Below, piece after piece: positions 1-11,280 of a DNA stretch of 64,000 nucleotides (positions within the stretch are counted from its first letter, which is position 1; each line of letters starts with the position of its first letter). The DNA comes from Xanthostigma xanthostigma. Lineage: Eukaryota > Arthropoda > Insecta > Raphidioptera > Raphidiidae. The translations under genes and the position numbers were made by a program. The DNA is taken from the NCBI GenBank assembly GCA_963575645.1, contig OY754470.1:8192501-8256500 (forward strand). Reading direction: 5' to 3'. The notes beneath the pieces were generated by a model, which had not been told where the DNA came from, ran no database searches, and was given only the letters and a program-made list of their open reading frames with translations.

Positions 1-354
1 ATCGGATATAGACACGGTATACAGTGCAGGGTAGTCCATCTGAGCTCATTGCAATTACACACTTAGTTGGTAAACTGACCGCAACATAATATGTCGAGAC
101 TCGATTTCCGTGATGGACGAACTATTTACATATACCTACATGTTTATACGGAACCCTCGGTGCGCGAGTCCGACTCGCACTTGGCTGTTTTTTATATGCA
201 TTTGGAGCTAAATTACACAAGATAGACTAACGTACAGAGCTTTTAAGATAATAAAAAAACTATAAAATACTCACTGTAAGTACTAATAACTTGATGCACT
301 AATATTTATTTCTTTTTTGTTTATATAGTTTTTTTTTTGTTTCTAAATAAAAGA
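1..354. other. AT-rich DNA, nothing recognised
   Basis: No open frame of note, no RNA gene and no repeat end seen. Confidence 0.4.
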
Positions 355-433
355 AAATGTCGTCCCGTTAGCACGGGACAAGAAGTCTAAAATCGAGACA
401 TTCCGAATAAATCAGGACAGTTGGCAACCCTAG
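355..433 (-). mobile_element. hAT-like transposon end (fragment)
   Basis: Read on the minus strand it begins TAGGGTTGCCAACTGTCC, which resembles the CAGGGTTGCCA-type ends of some hAT elements. A short hairpin (GTCCCGT / ACGGGAC, 4-nt loop) sits just inside. No partner terminus was found, so this is an isolated end or a very small relic. Confidence 0.4.
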
Positions 434-866
434 CAATATGGGATTCAGTCTTTAGTCGTTGAATGAACGCTGAGTAACCTTTACCAAGGTCACTTCATTC
501 TAAAAATCGCCTTTTCAGCGGTTACTTCATTACTGAAAACTTATATGAATCATAATGGAGACGAATTATTTAACTTATACCTATATTTCACTTAAAAAAC
601 GCAAATAGATATTTTATAACTGAGAAAATAGTTTTTATTCTATCAATATTGATAATAGAAAATGTTAAACTTTATAAGTTCGTCTTCACGTCAAAAGTTC
701 TATCGACAAATCATCTGCTATAACATCAATGTATTTAATCAAAAAAGCTAACTAAGTTTAGTTAGCACTTATACAGGTGTCTTAATTTTTATGGTACATA
801 GGCAGTCTAATAAGCATAAAAAGCATAAAAGATAGGCGCAGTTCGGGTCCGCGCCGTAAATTTTCG
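434..866. other. AT-rich DNA, nothing recognised
   Basis: No supported gene or repeat end. The last part merges into the 3' side of the SINE that follows. Confidence 0.35.
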
Positions 867-1238
867 TCATAACAGACGCCATTCGCATCATTACTATTTT
901 CCATCTGTCACACTTTCCGTTATTTTTTTACATTTTTAAACTTCCACTTAATAGCAATGGACGAAGGGAGGAATTTTAGAACATTAGAATAAAAATTTTA
1001 AGCGTAGGCCAGGTAATCGGCCATGGCCTTGAATAAAGAACCGTTTCGATATTTATCTGGAATTATTGAGGGAAACCATGGACAATCTCAACAAGATGGC
1101 CGGTACAGGAATTACCGTTTCTTGGCGAGAGGCAGCAGGAAAAAGCCCCAGCCACATCTGCCCTCGCCGAGATTCAAACCCGGTACCTCCTCAATGCGAG
1201 TCTAGTGCTATCACCACTACGCCACACTGTTCGGTTGA
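867..1238 (-). mobile_element. tRNA-derived SINE, old copy
   Basis: On the minus strand a tRNA-like head (about 1150-1236) has a decayed A box (TAGTGGTGATAGCAC) and a B box (GGGTTTGAATC), followed by a tRNA-unrelated body with the landmarks GATGGCCGGTACAGGAATT, CCATGGCCTTGAATAA and GACGCCATTCGCA. The same body occurs at 39751-40128 (+) and 63551-63965 (-). The head here has more mutations than in those copies. A 60-codon open frame at 1023-1205 crosses the body and is not a gene. Confidence 0.8.
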
Positions 1239-2144
1239 TCTATAGTAGTTATTTATTATAACTGGTCTATTTGTTAAACATTGCGTAATGAAAGGTTCTA
1301 GTGGTAGCGTATTCGCGTATTTCTAGTGGAACACTGACTTACAAAATGGACTATGTAACGTGTGCGGATGGACATATGAAACTTAGTTGAGTGTATAACA
1401 GAGACGAGGAAGAAATTATCAGCACACTTTATACCACACACACATAAAACTTTTTACTATAATTTATTGCATGTCAGTCATTTGCTCATCGTATATCATC
1501 TTTTTATAGCAACATACGAGTCAGTGCAAAAAGTAGTTATTCGATAAAAGTTGCCATGGTGGCGATAATAAAATATCACTTATTTAATCTGTGTTCAGAT
1601 ACAGTGACAAAAAGGTTAAGTATTTCGACACCTGGTGATTTTGATAAATTACTGAGATAAACCGTAGAGTGGCATGACTGACCTTGCATCCAGTAAATGG
1701 GTTCAGATCTTGGCGGGGAGATAGTTTTTTTCTTCTTCCTTCACCGAGAATTGGTAGTTCGTATGCCGGGTGTCTTGTTGGGTTTTCACGTGGTTTTCCT
1801 CAATTAATTTTTATTGGTCTTTATAGACAAAGACACAATCAATTTTCTAACCAGCACCTATGTTACTCATAACCTTATAGTCAGAGTGCCCGTCGGCAAA
1901 AATTTTATTGACACATACTCTCCCCAAACTTTGTATATGGCTTCATTAGGCCTAGTCTGACACCTATTTCCTCTATGACTTTTCTTGATTTTGGGGCGTT
2001 TTCCCTCTAAATTTTCCGAAAGATGTCGTTTTGACGACATACAAATTTGTAGATATTGTTTGTTTTTTAAATTGGATAGCTTAAAAACTTCAACCAAAAC
2101 GCTAAAATAATGTTCTCTGACAAATAACATGAACCATTTAAAAT
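1239..2144. other. Unassigned; one unrecognised small minus-strand frame
   Basis: An 87-codon minus-strand frame at 1867-2130 has a basic patch (GKRPKIKKSHRGNR) but matches no family I know. GTCTGACACC in this region (around 1957) recurs in the hairpin at 2145-2187, so the stretch may be part of an unknown DNA transposon. No other gene is supported. Confidence 0.3.
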
Positions 2145-2187
2145 GTCTGACACCTCGAATAAGTTCGACATATTCGAGGTGTCAGAC
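2145..2187. repeat. Perfect 17-bp stem hairpin
   Basis: GTCTGACACCTCGAATA (2145-2161) is exactly reverse-complemented at 2171-2187 around a 9-nt loop. It could be an internal hairpin of a transposon. No poly-T run or coding context makes it a terminator. Confidence 0.7.
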
Positions 2188-3358
2188 AAAATATCAACTC
2201 TAGAGCCTGCATAAAATATAGTATATTTTATGAAGTTGTTTTTTTAGCGGTTTTTTGATATTTATTTGAATCTCAAAAAGTTTGTTAGACCCTTGTCTGT
2301 CCTTAAAGTTTTACCTTTTTAGTGAAACCAAAATTAATCATTAATTTTTGTGTAATTTCACTTATTTTTTATTTTTTAACATTAACTGTTATCAATGAAG
2401 TTCAGTTTGATATATTAAAATGAAATAAAAAGCTTTGCATGTCATTGACAGAAAAAGGGACGATAGACAAATGGACCCACGTCTCTGAAATGTGGAATTC
2501 AATATGTCAGCGTGTGTTCGATATTGAGATCAATTTGTTTAAGTGAATATATATATAAACACAGAAGCCAGTGCCGTCTTAGAAAGATACAAGACAAATT
2601 CAGTTAAAATTGCGATTTTCTAAGTTGTTTAATTAATCATCTTTTTATTTAAAGTTTTCATTTGACTCCCTACACGATGCCCTTGAAGAAAGTATTTTTT
2701 TTTCATTTCGTATGTCACGCCAGAATCAAAATTATATACTTTGTATATTTCACGTCTGTGATTGGACCACCATACTTAATCTCTGTGCCAAACTTCAAAT
2801 TTTTAAGTCAAATAGTTTCAAAGAAAATCGCGTGTGACAGACGGACATTGAAGTGATACCAGAAGTGTTTCGTTTGAACGGAACACTATAAAAACAAATT
2901 GTTCACATAGCCATTGATTCTTGCTGGAATCAATAAATTACAGTATTAATGTTAAAAGATGAAATCATAACCTCATTAATGGATTATATATAACTACATA
3001 AGGAATCCATACAAAGTGATATTCTCATTCCATTTTTAATCTAACATGGTTTCAATTTCAGATAATGTCAAAGGGAAGAATTGATTGAGGTCACAAGGAA
3101 CAGCCTATGGCGACGGCCGTGTTCAATAGGAAACGGGAAGAAATGGGAAGGAACGGGAAACGCGCCGCATTTGTTTGCAGCCTATAGAAATGTATGTGGA
3201 TGCTTATACAGATTAAAAGATAATTTATTAAATTCATTTTACAAATCGCAGTCCTTATATCAGGATTAATATTATTGACATTTGAACTCCGTTTTGATTA
3301 TTATTTTGAAGAGGTTTCAACAGGACAGTAATATTAAAAGCATCTTATACAGTACCTA
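2188..3358. other. AT-rich DNA, nothing recognised
   Basis: Short frames at 2662-2856 and 3081-3269 show no family resemblance or coding-like composition. Confidence 0.35.
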
Positions 3359-3835
3359 CTAGTGGTCCCGTCCGGTTTCACCCTGGTGCAAAAGAACGAA
3401 TGGGGAAGGGAGGGACATGAGTAAGCACATTCATCTTAGTTTACCGAGATGAATGTTGGGTCCAAATTTTTTGCAGTTTTCGGCAGTTCCCTGCTTTATT
3501 ACTTATTTTAAACTCAAACCTCCATTTTTGATAAAAATATTTTTTTAAGTAATAATTATTTCTTTTAAATCAATAATTACTGTATAATTAATAAAATATA
3601 ATAAATATTTAATTAAAAACACTGTAGGAAAATTATTTTTATATATAGGTACCTACTGTAATAGTTTTCAAATGAGCTATTATTTAGATTTATTTAATTT
3701 TAATTAGTCGTAAATAAAACTAAAATAAATTTAAATGATAGCGTTAGAAGAAAGCAATGTAGAAAATAAAAAAAAAATTAAAAACACATATTCGTCCAAG
3801 GTGGGGCTCGAACCCACGACTTAATTCGTCGGCTT
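3359..3835 (-). mobile_element. Non-autonomous Helitron, 5'-truncated, with tRNA-like T arm
   Basis: Plus-strand CTAGTGGTCCCGTCCGG at 3359 is the reverse complement of a Helitron 3' end: a GC hairpin (CCGG / CCGG around TTTCACC) followed by CTAG before T. Inside lies a second hairpin (CATTCATCT / AGATGAATG, about 3430-3456). At about 3795-3822 an intact tRNA T arm is read on the minus strand (GTGGG TTCGAGC CCCAC). The Helitron 5' half is missing. It belongs to the same family as 52201-52806 and 41275-41854. Confidence 0.75.
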
Positions 3836-4501
3836 CATTTTTTCCGACATCTTCAACATTCATCGAAATATTTCAACCAATTTACACAAAACATTAATGA
3901 ATTATACACTTTAACCTTTCTCTTGAATCACATATAACATATTAATTTTCATGTCTATTACGCATTATTCTTTTAGAATGACAAAATCAATATTAAAAAA
4001 GATCGTTATAGCGTTTCTTTATACATATATAGATTGTAAATACACATATCGTACTTAAAAACGTGTAAATACGATAAAGCGAGAGGGAGAATTGATTAAA
4101 GTCCTTTTAGTAATTAAATATAATTTTGAATTTCAAGTTATACGCTTTGACAGAAGTGTAATTAATTTTAATTTAATTTGACGACTGAATGTGTTTAAAA
4201 CCGACTTTATATGTTCAAAGAATGTCATCTGCATTTTGAAACATAATAATTTACGAGGTTATTTTTGTTACAACAAATTAAAGCGCAAAAATTGATACAA
4301 TCGACGCTATTTTTAATTTTATTGTTCCGTCAGGGAATTGAAGTCGAAAATTCGTATCCGATGTAAGGTCAGAATCTAATTATACAACCGCATGGCGGCT
4401 GTGCTTTCGTCTGTGGAATTTCTTTAAGTCACAATAACTTCTGCAAACTTACAGCGATAGAATATATTTTTTTCATATTTGCGTTAGTAAGTACTTCAGA
4501 C
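3836..4501. other. AT-rich DNA, nothing recognised
   Basis: No supported gene or repeat. The last 8 bases (CTTCAGAC) form the target duplication of the next hAT element. Confidence 0.4.
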
Positions 4502-5116
4502 TAGTGATGTGTCCACATAACTCTTTATTGGGAGCTGGCTCCGTGCGCTCCGCTCACTAAAAGAGTCGCTCAGAGGGAGTCGTTCAAAGGAGCGACACTA
4601 GACAGTACGCACTACACAAGAGTGCAGACTGCAGAGGTGTGAACTGTCATCATGCATGCTCAGGAGTCACGAAGCATTGCACAGCACAATACACACACTC
4701 AACTCTGAGCTCATTTTAATATGATTCTGATCTTATATTATTCGCATTTCGGATGAACTATAAAGTATAATAAAAGCTTAACAATAATAATGTTTATTGT
4801 TACAATATTATATCTTTGTCAACGACGTCAATGTGAATGGTTTAAGTCACTGTAAGCTTAGTACTATTACACTTACAGTGTGTCATTCAACATTAAATGA
4901 CTCAGCAAAGATAATTCCGTACGTGCAAAATTCACTAGTGCCTCTGTGGCCTGCGCTGTGTACGCTCTGTAAATGTGCGAATGCAACAGTACAGAACAGC
5001 TCAACACAGATCAATGGCGCTCAGAGTGTGTCACTCACAAAAAAAGAACGACTCGCTCCGCTTGGGGAAAGGAGTCGTTTATTATGAACGACTCGCTCAG
5101 GAGCGACACATCATTA
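4502..5116 (+). mobile_element. Non-autonomous hAT element, copy 1 (full length)
   Basis: The ends are TAGTGATGTGTCC and, from the other side, TAATGATGTGTCGC. They are flanked by near-identical 8-bp duplications, CTTCAGAC (4494-4501) and CTTAAGAC (5117-5124), as expected for hAT transposition. Both subterminal zones carry many GAGCGACTC / GAGTCGCTC motifs, which resemble the clustered transposase-binding repeats of hAT elements. It has no transposase. Overlapping frames at 4797-5087 and 4973-5161 are not genes. Related copies are at 22468, 29108, 42313 and 62322. Confidence 0.85.
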
Positions 5117-5399
5117 CTTAAGACCTGGCTTTTGCAGATTAGAAAAATATTTTGGCTGTAACTTTGGAGACCATTCTGTGAAAAAGGTTTCTATTTTTCA
5201 GCGCAGACGCACGAATTATTTCTTTAAAGGAACAGTTGAACCTACCTTAAAGCTGCACTAAATATAATTAGATTCAGAGATTAAATTATATGTATTTCTG
5301 TGTTTTTTATTGCATGTAATAATTGGTTTACTTTAAGAGAACGGGGGTAATTTTATTTGCTAAATTATTCATAATGGCCAACTTTATATACTTCCTTCT

Positions 5400-5490
5400 G
5401 AACCTGTAACTTTAATGTTAAAAACATTTGTCCTGAAGAAAGCATAATAATTGTATTAAAACGTTGGTCGTTAGCAAATAAATAATGTTT
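5400..5490 (+). mobile_element. Decayed Penelope-like fragment
   Basis: CTGAAGA (5433-5439) followed by AAAACGTTGG resembles the CTGAAGA...GAAACGTT block seen in the other Penelope-like remnants of this window. The stem between them is lost. Assignment is by this shared block only. Confidence 0.35.
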
Positions 5491-8080
5491 TTCTCTTTTG
5501 TTTTGCATCCTGATCTCAGAAAGGGTAAGAAAATTAGCCCGAGGGGCGTTTTTGGAAAAATGTTTCTTACTTTAAAATGCAAGATGCCTTATGCGGGGTA
5601 AGAAAATTATAAATTTCACACAATGCAAAATAAATACAAAGCAATTAGTTATCAATTTGTTTCTATAATTTTAAAAGAAAAATTATTTTTTTTATTTTGC
5701 AGCTTTCCGATTTCAAATAGGGAATTTTATTTTCTGTTATCTTTTTGTGGGCTCTTGACACCTGAGGGCCCAAGGCTTAAGCCCTATTAGTTCCTATATC
5801 CACCCCTGCAGGTGATGGACAAGCGATTTTTAACAATACCTAAATGCAACAATAAATTAAAATGTGATTCTTACACAATGCACTCTTAATTCGATTATTC
5901 AGTTTTATGGTGTCCACTAGCTTAAATATTTGAGGCATGTCTATTATTTCACAATTTTCAAATCTAAAACGAAAAATAATATAAAGCTATTTCTGAATAT
6001 TATTGCAGACGTCATGTCATTTAATTGCAAATTTCCGCCAAAGGATTCGATGTAAATTTCAAATAACTTTTTAAATTAATTTTCCATTTATATTTGATGT
6101 TTTATTTTGTGGTTTTCTATTTGCTATTGTAAACATTTTACAGTAATTTATTATAAATGAAGTTGAAATGTCAATTTCACAAACAGATAGGTACTCCGTA
6201 CCTACTTGTTTATAAACAAGATTGATTTTTACCAGGAATTTAATTATACAGTTATAATTTGTTGGCAAAGTAAAAAAAAAATATTTACAATTTCTAGAAG
6301 ACAAGAAATTTTATTTAAAAAAGTCTTTGCTAACGTTTCATTTCATGTTATTTGTGTTCAGACTTAAAGTCTCACTTTTAAAAATTGAATAATAACTGAT
6401 TTTATATTTTTATTTACAAAACTCAGTATATTTGAGTTTTTTAGTGCACAGCCACAGACCATCGTATTTACATTTTTTTTACACTTAATTTGTCATGATA
6501 TAAAATACTCCATTGAAAAATGCTACAATTAGAAGCCCCATAGAGTCAACCAGGGGCGGATGGGTCCGCAGGGATTTTGGGAGTTTTCCCGGTAGGCTGG
6601 AGCCCGGTAGACCGATTGCCTATATAGTTTATATTGTGTTTACTATAATGATTTTATTTTTTGATAGATACCTAAGGTGAAATTAATAATGCCTTTTTTG
6701 TCTTTGTTGTGTCCAGGGTGGTCACAGTAGACATGGGAAAAGTCGTTACTATGTGATCACAGTGACTGTTATTCCAGTTACACAAAAATCACAGTGAAAA
6801 ATCATCGTGACTTTGTCACGTCGATCCCGATCGAGCAAACACTCAGTCCGACTTTACGTCGGCTACTCGGTTAGAGCGACCGTCGTGATTGCGCTGACAT
6901 GGAACAACATACGTTACTATGGAACGTAGCTATCTCTTGTCAGATCACAGTGATCATTTTAGACGGCTGGTCAGAGTTATTTTTTCATCGTGAAGTTATT
7001 TATTCCCCAACTCTAGGATACAGGTAATGTCCACGATTTATGTTCACAGTGGACATTAATATCCACGGATGACACAGTTTTGTCCGGAATTGTTGAGGTA
7101 TGGAATTAACTATCAATTATTTATGCTACCAAATAACTGTTAAACATTTTATGTGTAAAATGTTGCCGGTCAACAGTTATTTAAACAATTTCGGATACTA
7201 ATATTCTCTCTATTTTGGGAGACGTTGCGAATTTTCAATACAAAAGATTATTCAGAAAGGTATGTATGTACAGGAGATTAAACGAGAATTGTATTCTGAA
7301 ATTGATTTTAAACTGGAATGGGATAAATGTAGAATTAATTTCAGTATCTATAGAATGATTCAATATTCAACGGACAAACGACGAACTAAAAATTTATTTC
7401 TCGTTCTTATATGGGCTGCGTAGATTGATCTCTTCTTAACTTTTCGAAAATTTCATCCACAGTAGCACCGAATGAATATTTTAGAACGATATATCAATGA
7501 AAACGCAACTGCTCTAGTCCTTAAATATTGATTTCAGTTTTTTTTGCAAACACAAGTATTGTTTTCAATGAATTTTCATTATAATAATAATGAAAACTTA
7601 GGATGGAAATAGAAACAACTATAATATAATAATAATAGAGAACTTGCAATTACTTTTACAATAATATGTAGGAACAAAGAAATAAGAATGAAAGAATTCA
7701 AAATAAATACTACAGAAATCACTCGATGGGGCATTTTCTTCTATAGACTTCCAGTAGTGTTTTCTTTTTAATTGCTTGCGCTTTTGTTTAATATTTCATT
7801 TTTAATAATAAAAGGTTTTTTATTGTCATACATTAAAAACAAAAATAATACAGTTTGTTTTTACAAGATTCTAGAATCTGGACCAATGGTCTATATCTTT
7901 AACATAAAATTATTAAAATGAAGTCAGTAGTAAATAAAAATATCTATATTTTTGGGCACATTAAAACATCCTGGCTTCGTAAGTTAGTAGTCAACAATCA
8001 GTTTTTTGACAAAATGGCAGAATATTTTTTCCAGGATACTTTGTTGGTCGATAATTATTATTGACTCATTCTATAAAGAA
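5491..8080. other. 2.6 kb of mostly unassigned AT-rich DNA
   Basis: No coding gene is supported; the minus-strand frame at 6071-6304 has no recognisable features. Two short hAT-like ends may be present: CAGGGGCGGATGGG near 6550, and CAGGGTGGTCACAG near 6714 with ATGGGAAAAGTCG after it. Neither has a clear partner or target duplication. Confidence 0.35.
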
Positions 8081-8800
8081 TGACCGGTAATAGCTCGTAT
8101 TTCCCTCGGGTGAAGAAACTATGACTAATTTGGAATGATTTAACCTCTATCACTTGGGGGGAATGCGTAATCTTTGGTTTGTAACACCACGTCTTAAAAA
8201 ACTACGCCGCCACTGGTGTACCCTGGTGGTCACGTAGAAAAAAAAACAGGGAAGATGGCAGCGGAGCGTATGAACTAGGAAGTAGTGCTCATGTTAAAAA
8301 AAACTTAAATTAATAAATATGTTGAATTAAATAATAATAATTGTTACAGATTTTCTTTTTACAAAATTCCGAATTTTCTCACTTTTTAGCTTGAATTTTT
8401 CCATGATCTGATAGCTTACTAATTGGCCAACCTTCCTAAAACTAACCAGTGGGAGTAATTCAAGAATTACAAGGCGCGAAATTTTACAGCATATTCCCCG
8501 GTGTTTTGTTTGAAAATCGGTGTATATATTTAACGACACTTGGAGCTTAATAATATAACTTAATTTACTTAATTTAAGAAAAAAATAACAGTTGAAAATA
8601 ATGAAACACAGAAAGGAAAAAAATAAATTTAATAATTTCATGGTTCTCTATGTAATATGTTATTATGTCATGCAAAAATGAAACAAAGAACTACCTAACT
8701 AACATCTTCAGAACAAAAGAACAACAGATTTTTTTTTCAAAATATTTCTGAAATTATGAGTTTAGAAAAAAAAATTCATAACTTTCTTGTAAAAACCAGT

Positions 8801-9683
8801 GCGCCATCTTTAGAAGTCCGCCATATTGGATTTAGACTGACGTCACTTTATTTTCCGAGTTATTCTCAGCAAGCCTTTCATTTATACCCATATTGTAGGA
8901 AAGCACAATAAAATTAGTCCGCCATCTTTAGAAGCCAGCCATATTGGATTTAGAGTGACGTCACTTTATTTTTCGAGTTATTCTCAGCAAGCCCTTTCAT
9001 TTGATACCCATATTGTAGGAAAGCATAATAAAATTAGTCCGCCATTTTTAGAAGTCCGCCATATTGGATTTAGAGTGACGTCACTTTATTTTTCGAGTTA
9101 TTCTCAGCAAGCCCTTTCATTTGATACCCATATTGTAGGAAAGCATAAAAAACTTAGTCCGCCATCTTTAGAAGTCCGCCATATTGGTTTTAGAATGACG
9201 TCACTTTATTTTTCGAGTTATTCTCAGCAAGCCCTTTCATTTGATACCCATATTGTAGGAAAGCATAAAAAACTTAGTCCACCATCTTTAGAAGTCCGCC
9301 ATATTGGTTTTAGAATGACGTCACTTTATTTTTCGAGTTATTCTCAGCAAGCCCTTTCATTTGATACCCATATTGTAGGAAAGCATAAAAAACTTAGTCC
9401 GCCATCTTTGGAAGTCGGCCATATTGGTTTTAGAGTGACGTCACTTTATTTTTCGAGTTATTCTCAGCAAGCCCTTTCATTTGATACCCATATTGTAGGA
9501 AAGCATAATAAACTTAGTCCGCCATCTTTAGAAGTCCGCCATATTGGATTTAGAGTGACGTCACTTTATTTTTCGAGTTATTCTCAGCAAGCCCTTTCAT
9601 TTGATACCCATATTGTAGGAAAGCATAATAAATTTAGTCCGCCAATTTAGAAGTCCGCCATATTGGATTTAGAGTGACGTCAC
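8801..9683 (+). repeat. 120-bp minisatellite, about 7.4 copies
   Basis: The unit GTCCGCCATCTTTAGAAGT...ATTGTAGGAAAGCATAA repeats with an exact period of 120 for most copies, 118-119 at the edges. Each unit has one perfect TGACGTCA; the eight sites start at 8838, 8956, 9076, 9196, 9316, 9436, 9556 and 9675. Copies differ by only a few bases (GGATTT/GGTTTT; AATAAAA/AAAAAAC). Because 120 is a multiple of three and the unit lacks stops in one frame, a 231-codon open frame (8955-9650) crosses it; this is an artefact of the repeat. Confidence 0.95.
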
Positions 9684-9939
9684 ACAGCTAACCATGCATT
9701 GTCATCCAAACTAAACGTGTATACAAATTTTCATCTCAATCGGTTGAAGATATCTGCTTCAAAATTACCGAAGGCATTCTAGTCAGTCACTTAGTAATTC
9801 AGTCGCTCACTTATTAATTTAGTCACCCAACTATTATTTTAATATCTCAAGTTATTAAAACAGTCTCTCATCATCAGTCACCAAGTTTTTTTTTTATTCG
9901 ATCGTTTTATAATTCCCCTATAAAAATCACTATGGCATG

Positions 9940-10345
9940 TATCTCTTTTGCGCATGCGCCGATTTTTCCCAAAAATTATACAAAACTCTTGTAAAAATAG
10001 ATCGAATAAAAAACCGTTATGAAAAGTATACCATTCTTATATACAAACAACTTTATAACTTATACCTCTTCTGCGCATGCGCCGACTTTCCCTCAAAAAA
10101 AAACATTTTACAAAACTTTCTTGTAAAATAGAATAAAAAACTATTATTAAAAGTACACCGCTATATTAAAAAAAAAAAAAAAAAAACAACGACGGCATAT
10201 ATCTCTTGCGCATGCGCCGATTTTCCCCAAAAAATTTACAAAAATTTCTAGTAAAATTAGATAGAAGAGTAAACCGTTTTACAAACTATATTATTTTTAT
10301 ATAAAACAACATTATAAGAGATATATTCTTTTACGCATGCGCCGA
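9940..10345 (-). repeat. Tandem GCGCATGCGC units, about 125 bp each, 4 copies
   Basis: GCGCATGCGC starts at 9950, 10073 and 10208, with ACGCATGCGC at 10333. Each is followed by CGAT/CGAC...TTCCCCAAAAA and by AT-rich filler with CTTGTAAAA and GAATAAAAAACCGTT. The same unit appears reversed at 55148-55560 and singly at 12827 and 27102. Confidence 0.85.
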
Positions 10346-10369
10346 TGTTCCCCAAAAACAATAGGCCAC

Positions 10370-11095
10370 TTCATATTTGCATATCAAACATCCTCCCAAA
10401 ATTTGGTTTCAATCCGATCATCCGTGGTGTCAGAATGGTAAGAAATGTCAAAAGTGACGTTTGCATCTGTCAAAGTATTACCTATGTTCTAATAATTAGT
10501 TATTCAAATTATTAACTCAGAAGGCGTTGCATTTCACAAATATTCGAAACGGCATCCGTTTTTGAACAAATGCTATCTTTTAATTTCATTATTGTAATAA
10601 ATAATATTATCGACCAATTTTATTTGAAGACAGAACATACGCAATTTTTAAATTGCCATGTTAAGCCGTGCAACAGAGAGAGATAACCGAAAGATGTTTG
10701 CCATCGGTTATATCAAATTGAATTTATTTCTATATAAATGTGTATAAAAAAACTGTTTGGGCATTTTCTGTTGTACGAAACTTATGTAAAATTTTCTCCT
10801 CTTTCGTTTAAGACAGGTTTCGAGCCGTTCCGATTTAAAATGAGCGAGCTATAAGCAAAAAACTTCGTTTTTCCTAAATTTCTCCCCTCTGGGGCCAAAA
10901 TTCAAAAATCGGGCGACGTTAGGATCTAAGTTACCCGGAGACGAATCGATCAAAAAAAAGTTTTTTAAAATCGGTTAAGGCGTTTGGGCTGTACGCGTGA
11001 CACAAAAAAGTGGGACGTACAGATTCACAGATTCACAGACGTACAGACAAAGCGAGTACATATAGGCGCTTTAGCTTACGCTATTCGCGCCTAAA
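10370..11095 (-). repeat. Dispersed 0.7-kb block of the large transposon
   Basis: Landmarks are CCAAAATTTGGTTTCAATCC, AAGGCGTTGCATTTCACAAA, GTGCAACAGAGAGAGATAAC and GCTATTCGCGCCTAAAAA. A near-complete reversed copy is at 54457-55120, with partial copies at 13335-13790 and 44960-45085. No coding frame persists across the copies. Confidence 0.8.
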
Positions 11096-11280
11096 AACCA
11101 CGAAATTGACTATTAGATTATGTTTGTTAAAACTTGCAAAAATAAAATAAAAATTCTTCACAGAAGTGTCATTATCATAAAAAAATGACGCATTTCAGAC
11201 CCCCAAGTGATAGAGGTTAAATCATTCCAAACTAGTCAATAGTTTCTTCTCCCAAGAGGAATACGAGCATTTACCGGTCA

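Larger units (their letters stand above)
8081..11280. mobile_element. Large (3.2 kb) non-autonomous DNA transposon, unclassified
   Basis: The outer ~80 bp form inverted repeats: left 8081-8166 starts TGACCGGTAA and contains GGAATGATTTAACCTCTATC; right 11199-11280 is its reverse complement. In order, the interior holds a block also found at 51.4 and 56.1 kb (GCCGCCACTGGTG, GATGGCAGCGGAGCGTATGA), an AT-rich block shared with 41.15 and 55.75 kb (about 8340-8600), a 120-bp minisatellite, GCGCATGCGC units, and a 0.7-kb block ending in GCGCCTAAAAA. A copy in the opposite orientation and without the minisatellite lies at 54457-56640. There is no transposase and no clear target duplication (flanks CTATAAAGAA and CCTGTATATC). 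The superfamily is unknown to me. Confidence 0.65.

Noticed and set aside
1867-2130. 87-codon minus-strand frame with a basic patch
   Set aside because: No recognised family, no splice or promoter support, and nearby GTCTGACACC repeats suggest a transposon relic; noted only as unassigned.
8955-9650. 231-codon open frame, the longest in the window
   Set aside because: It is a direct translation of a 120-bp minisatellite whose period is a multiple of three; every unit gives the same 40 residues and no family is recognisable.
8801-9683. Regularly spaced repeats, considered as a CRISPR-like array
   Set aside because: The whole 120-bp unit is repeated with no unique spacers; the setting is eukaryotic transposon DNA.
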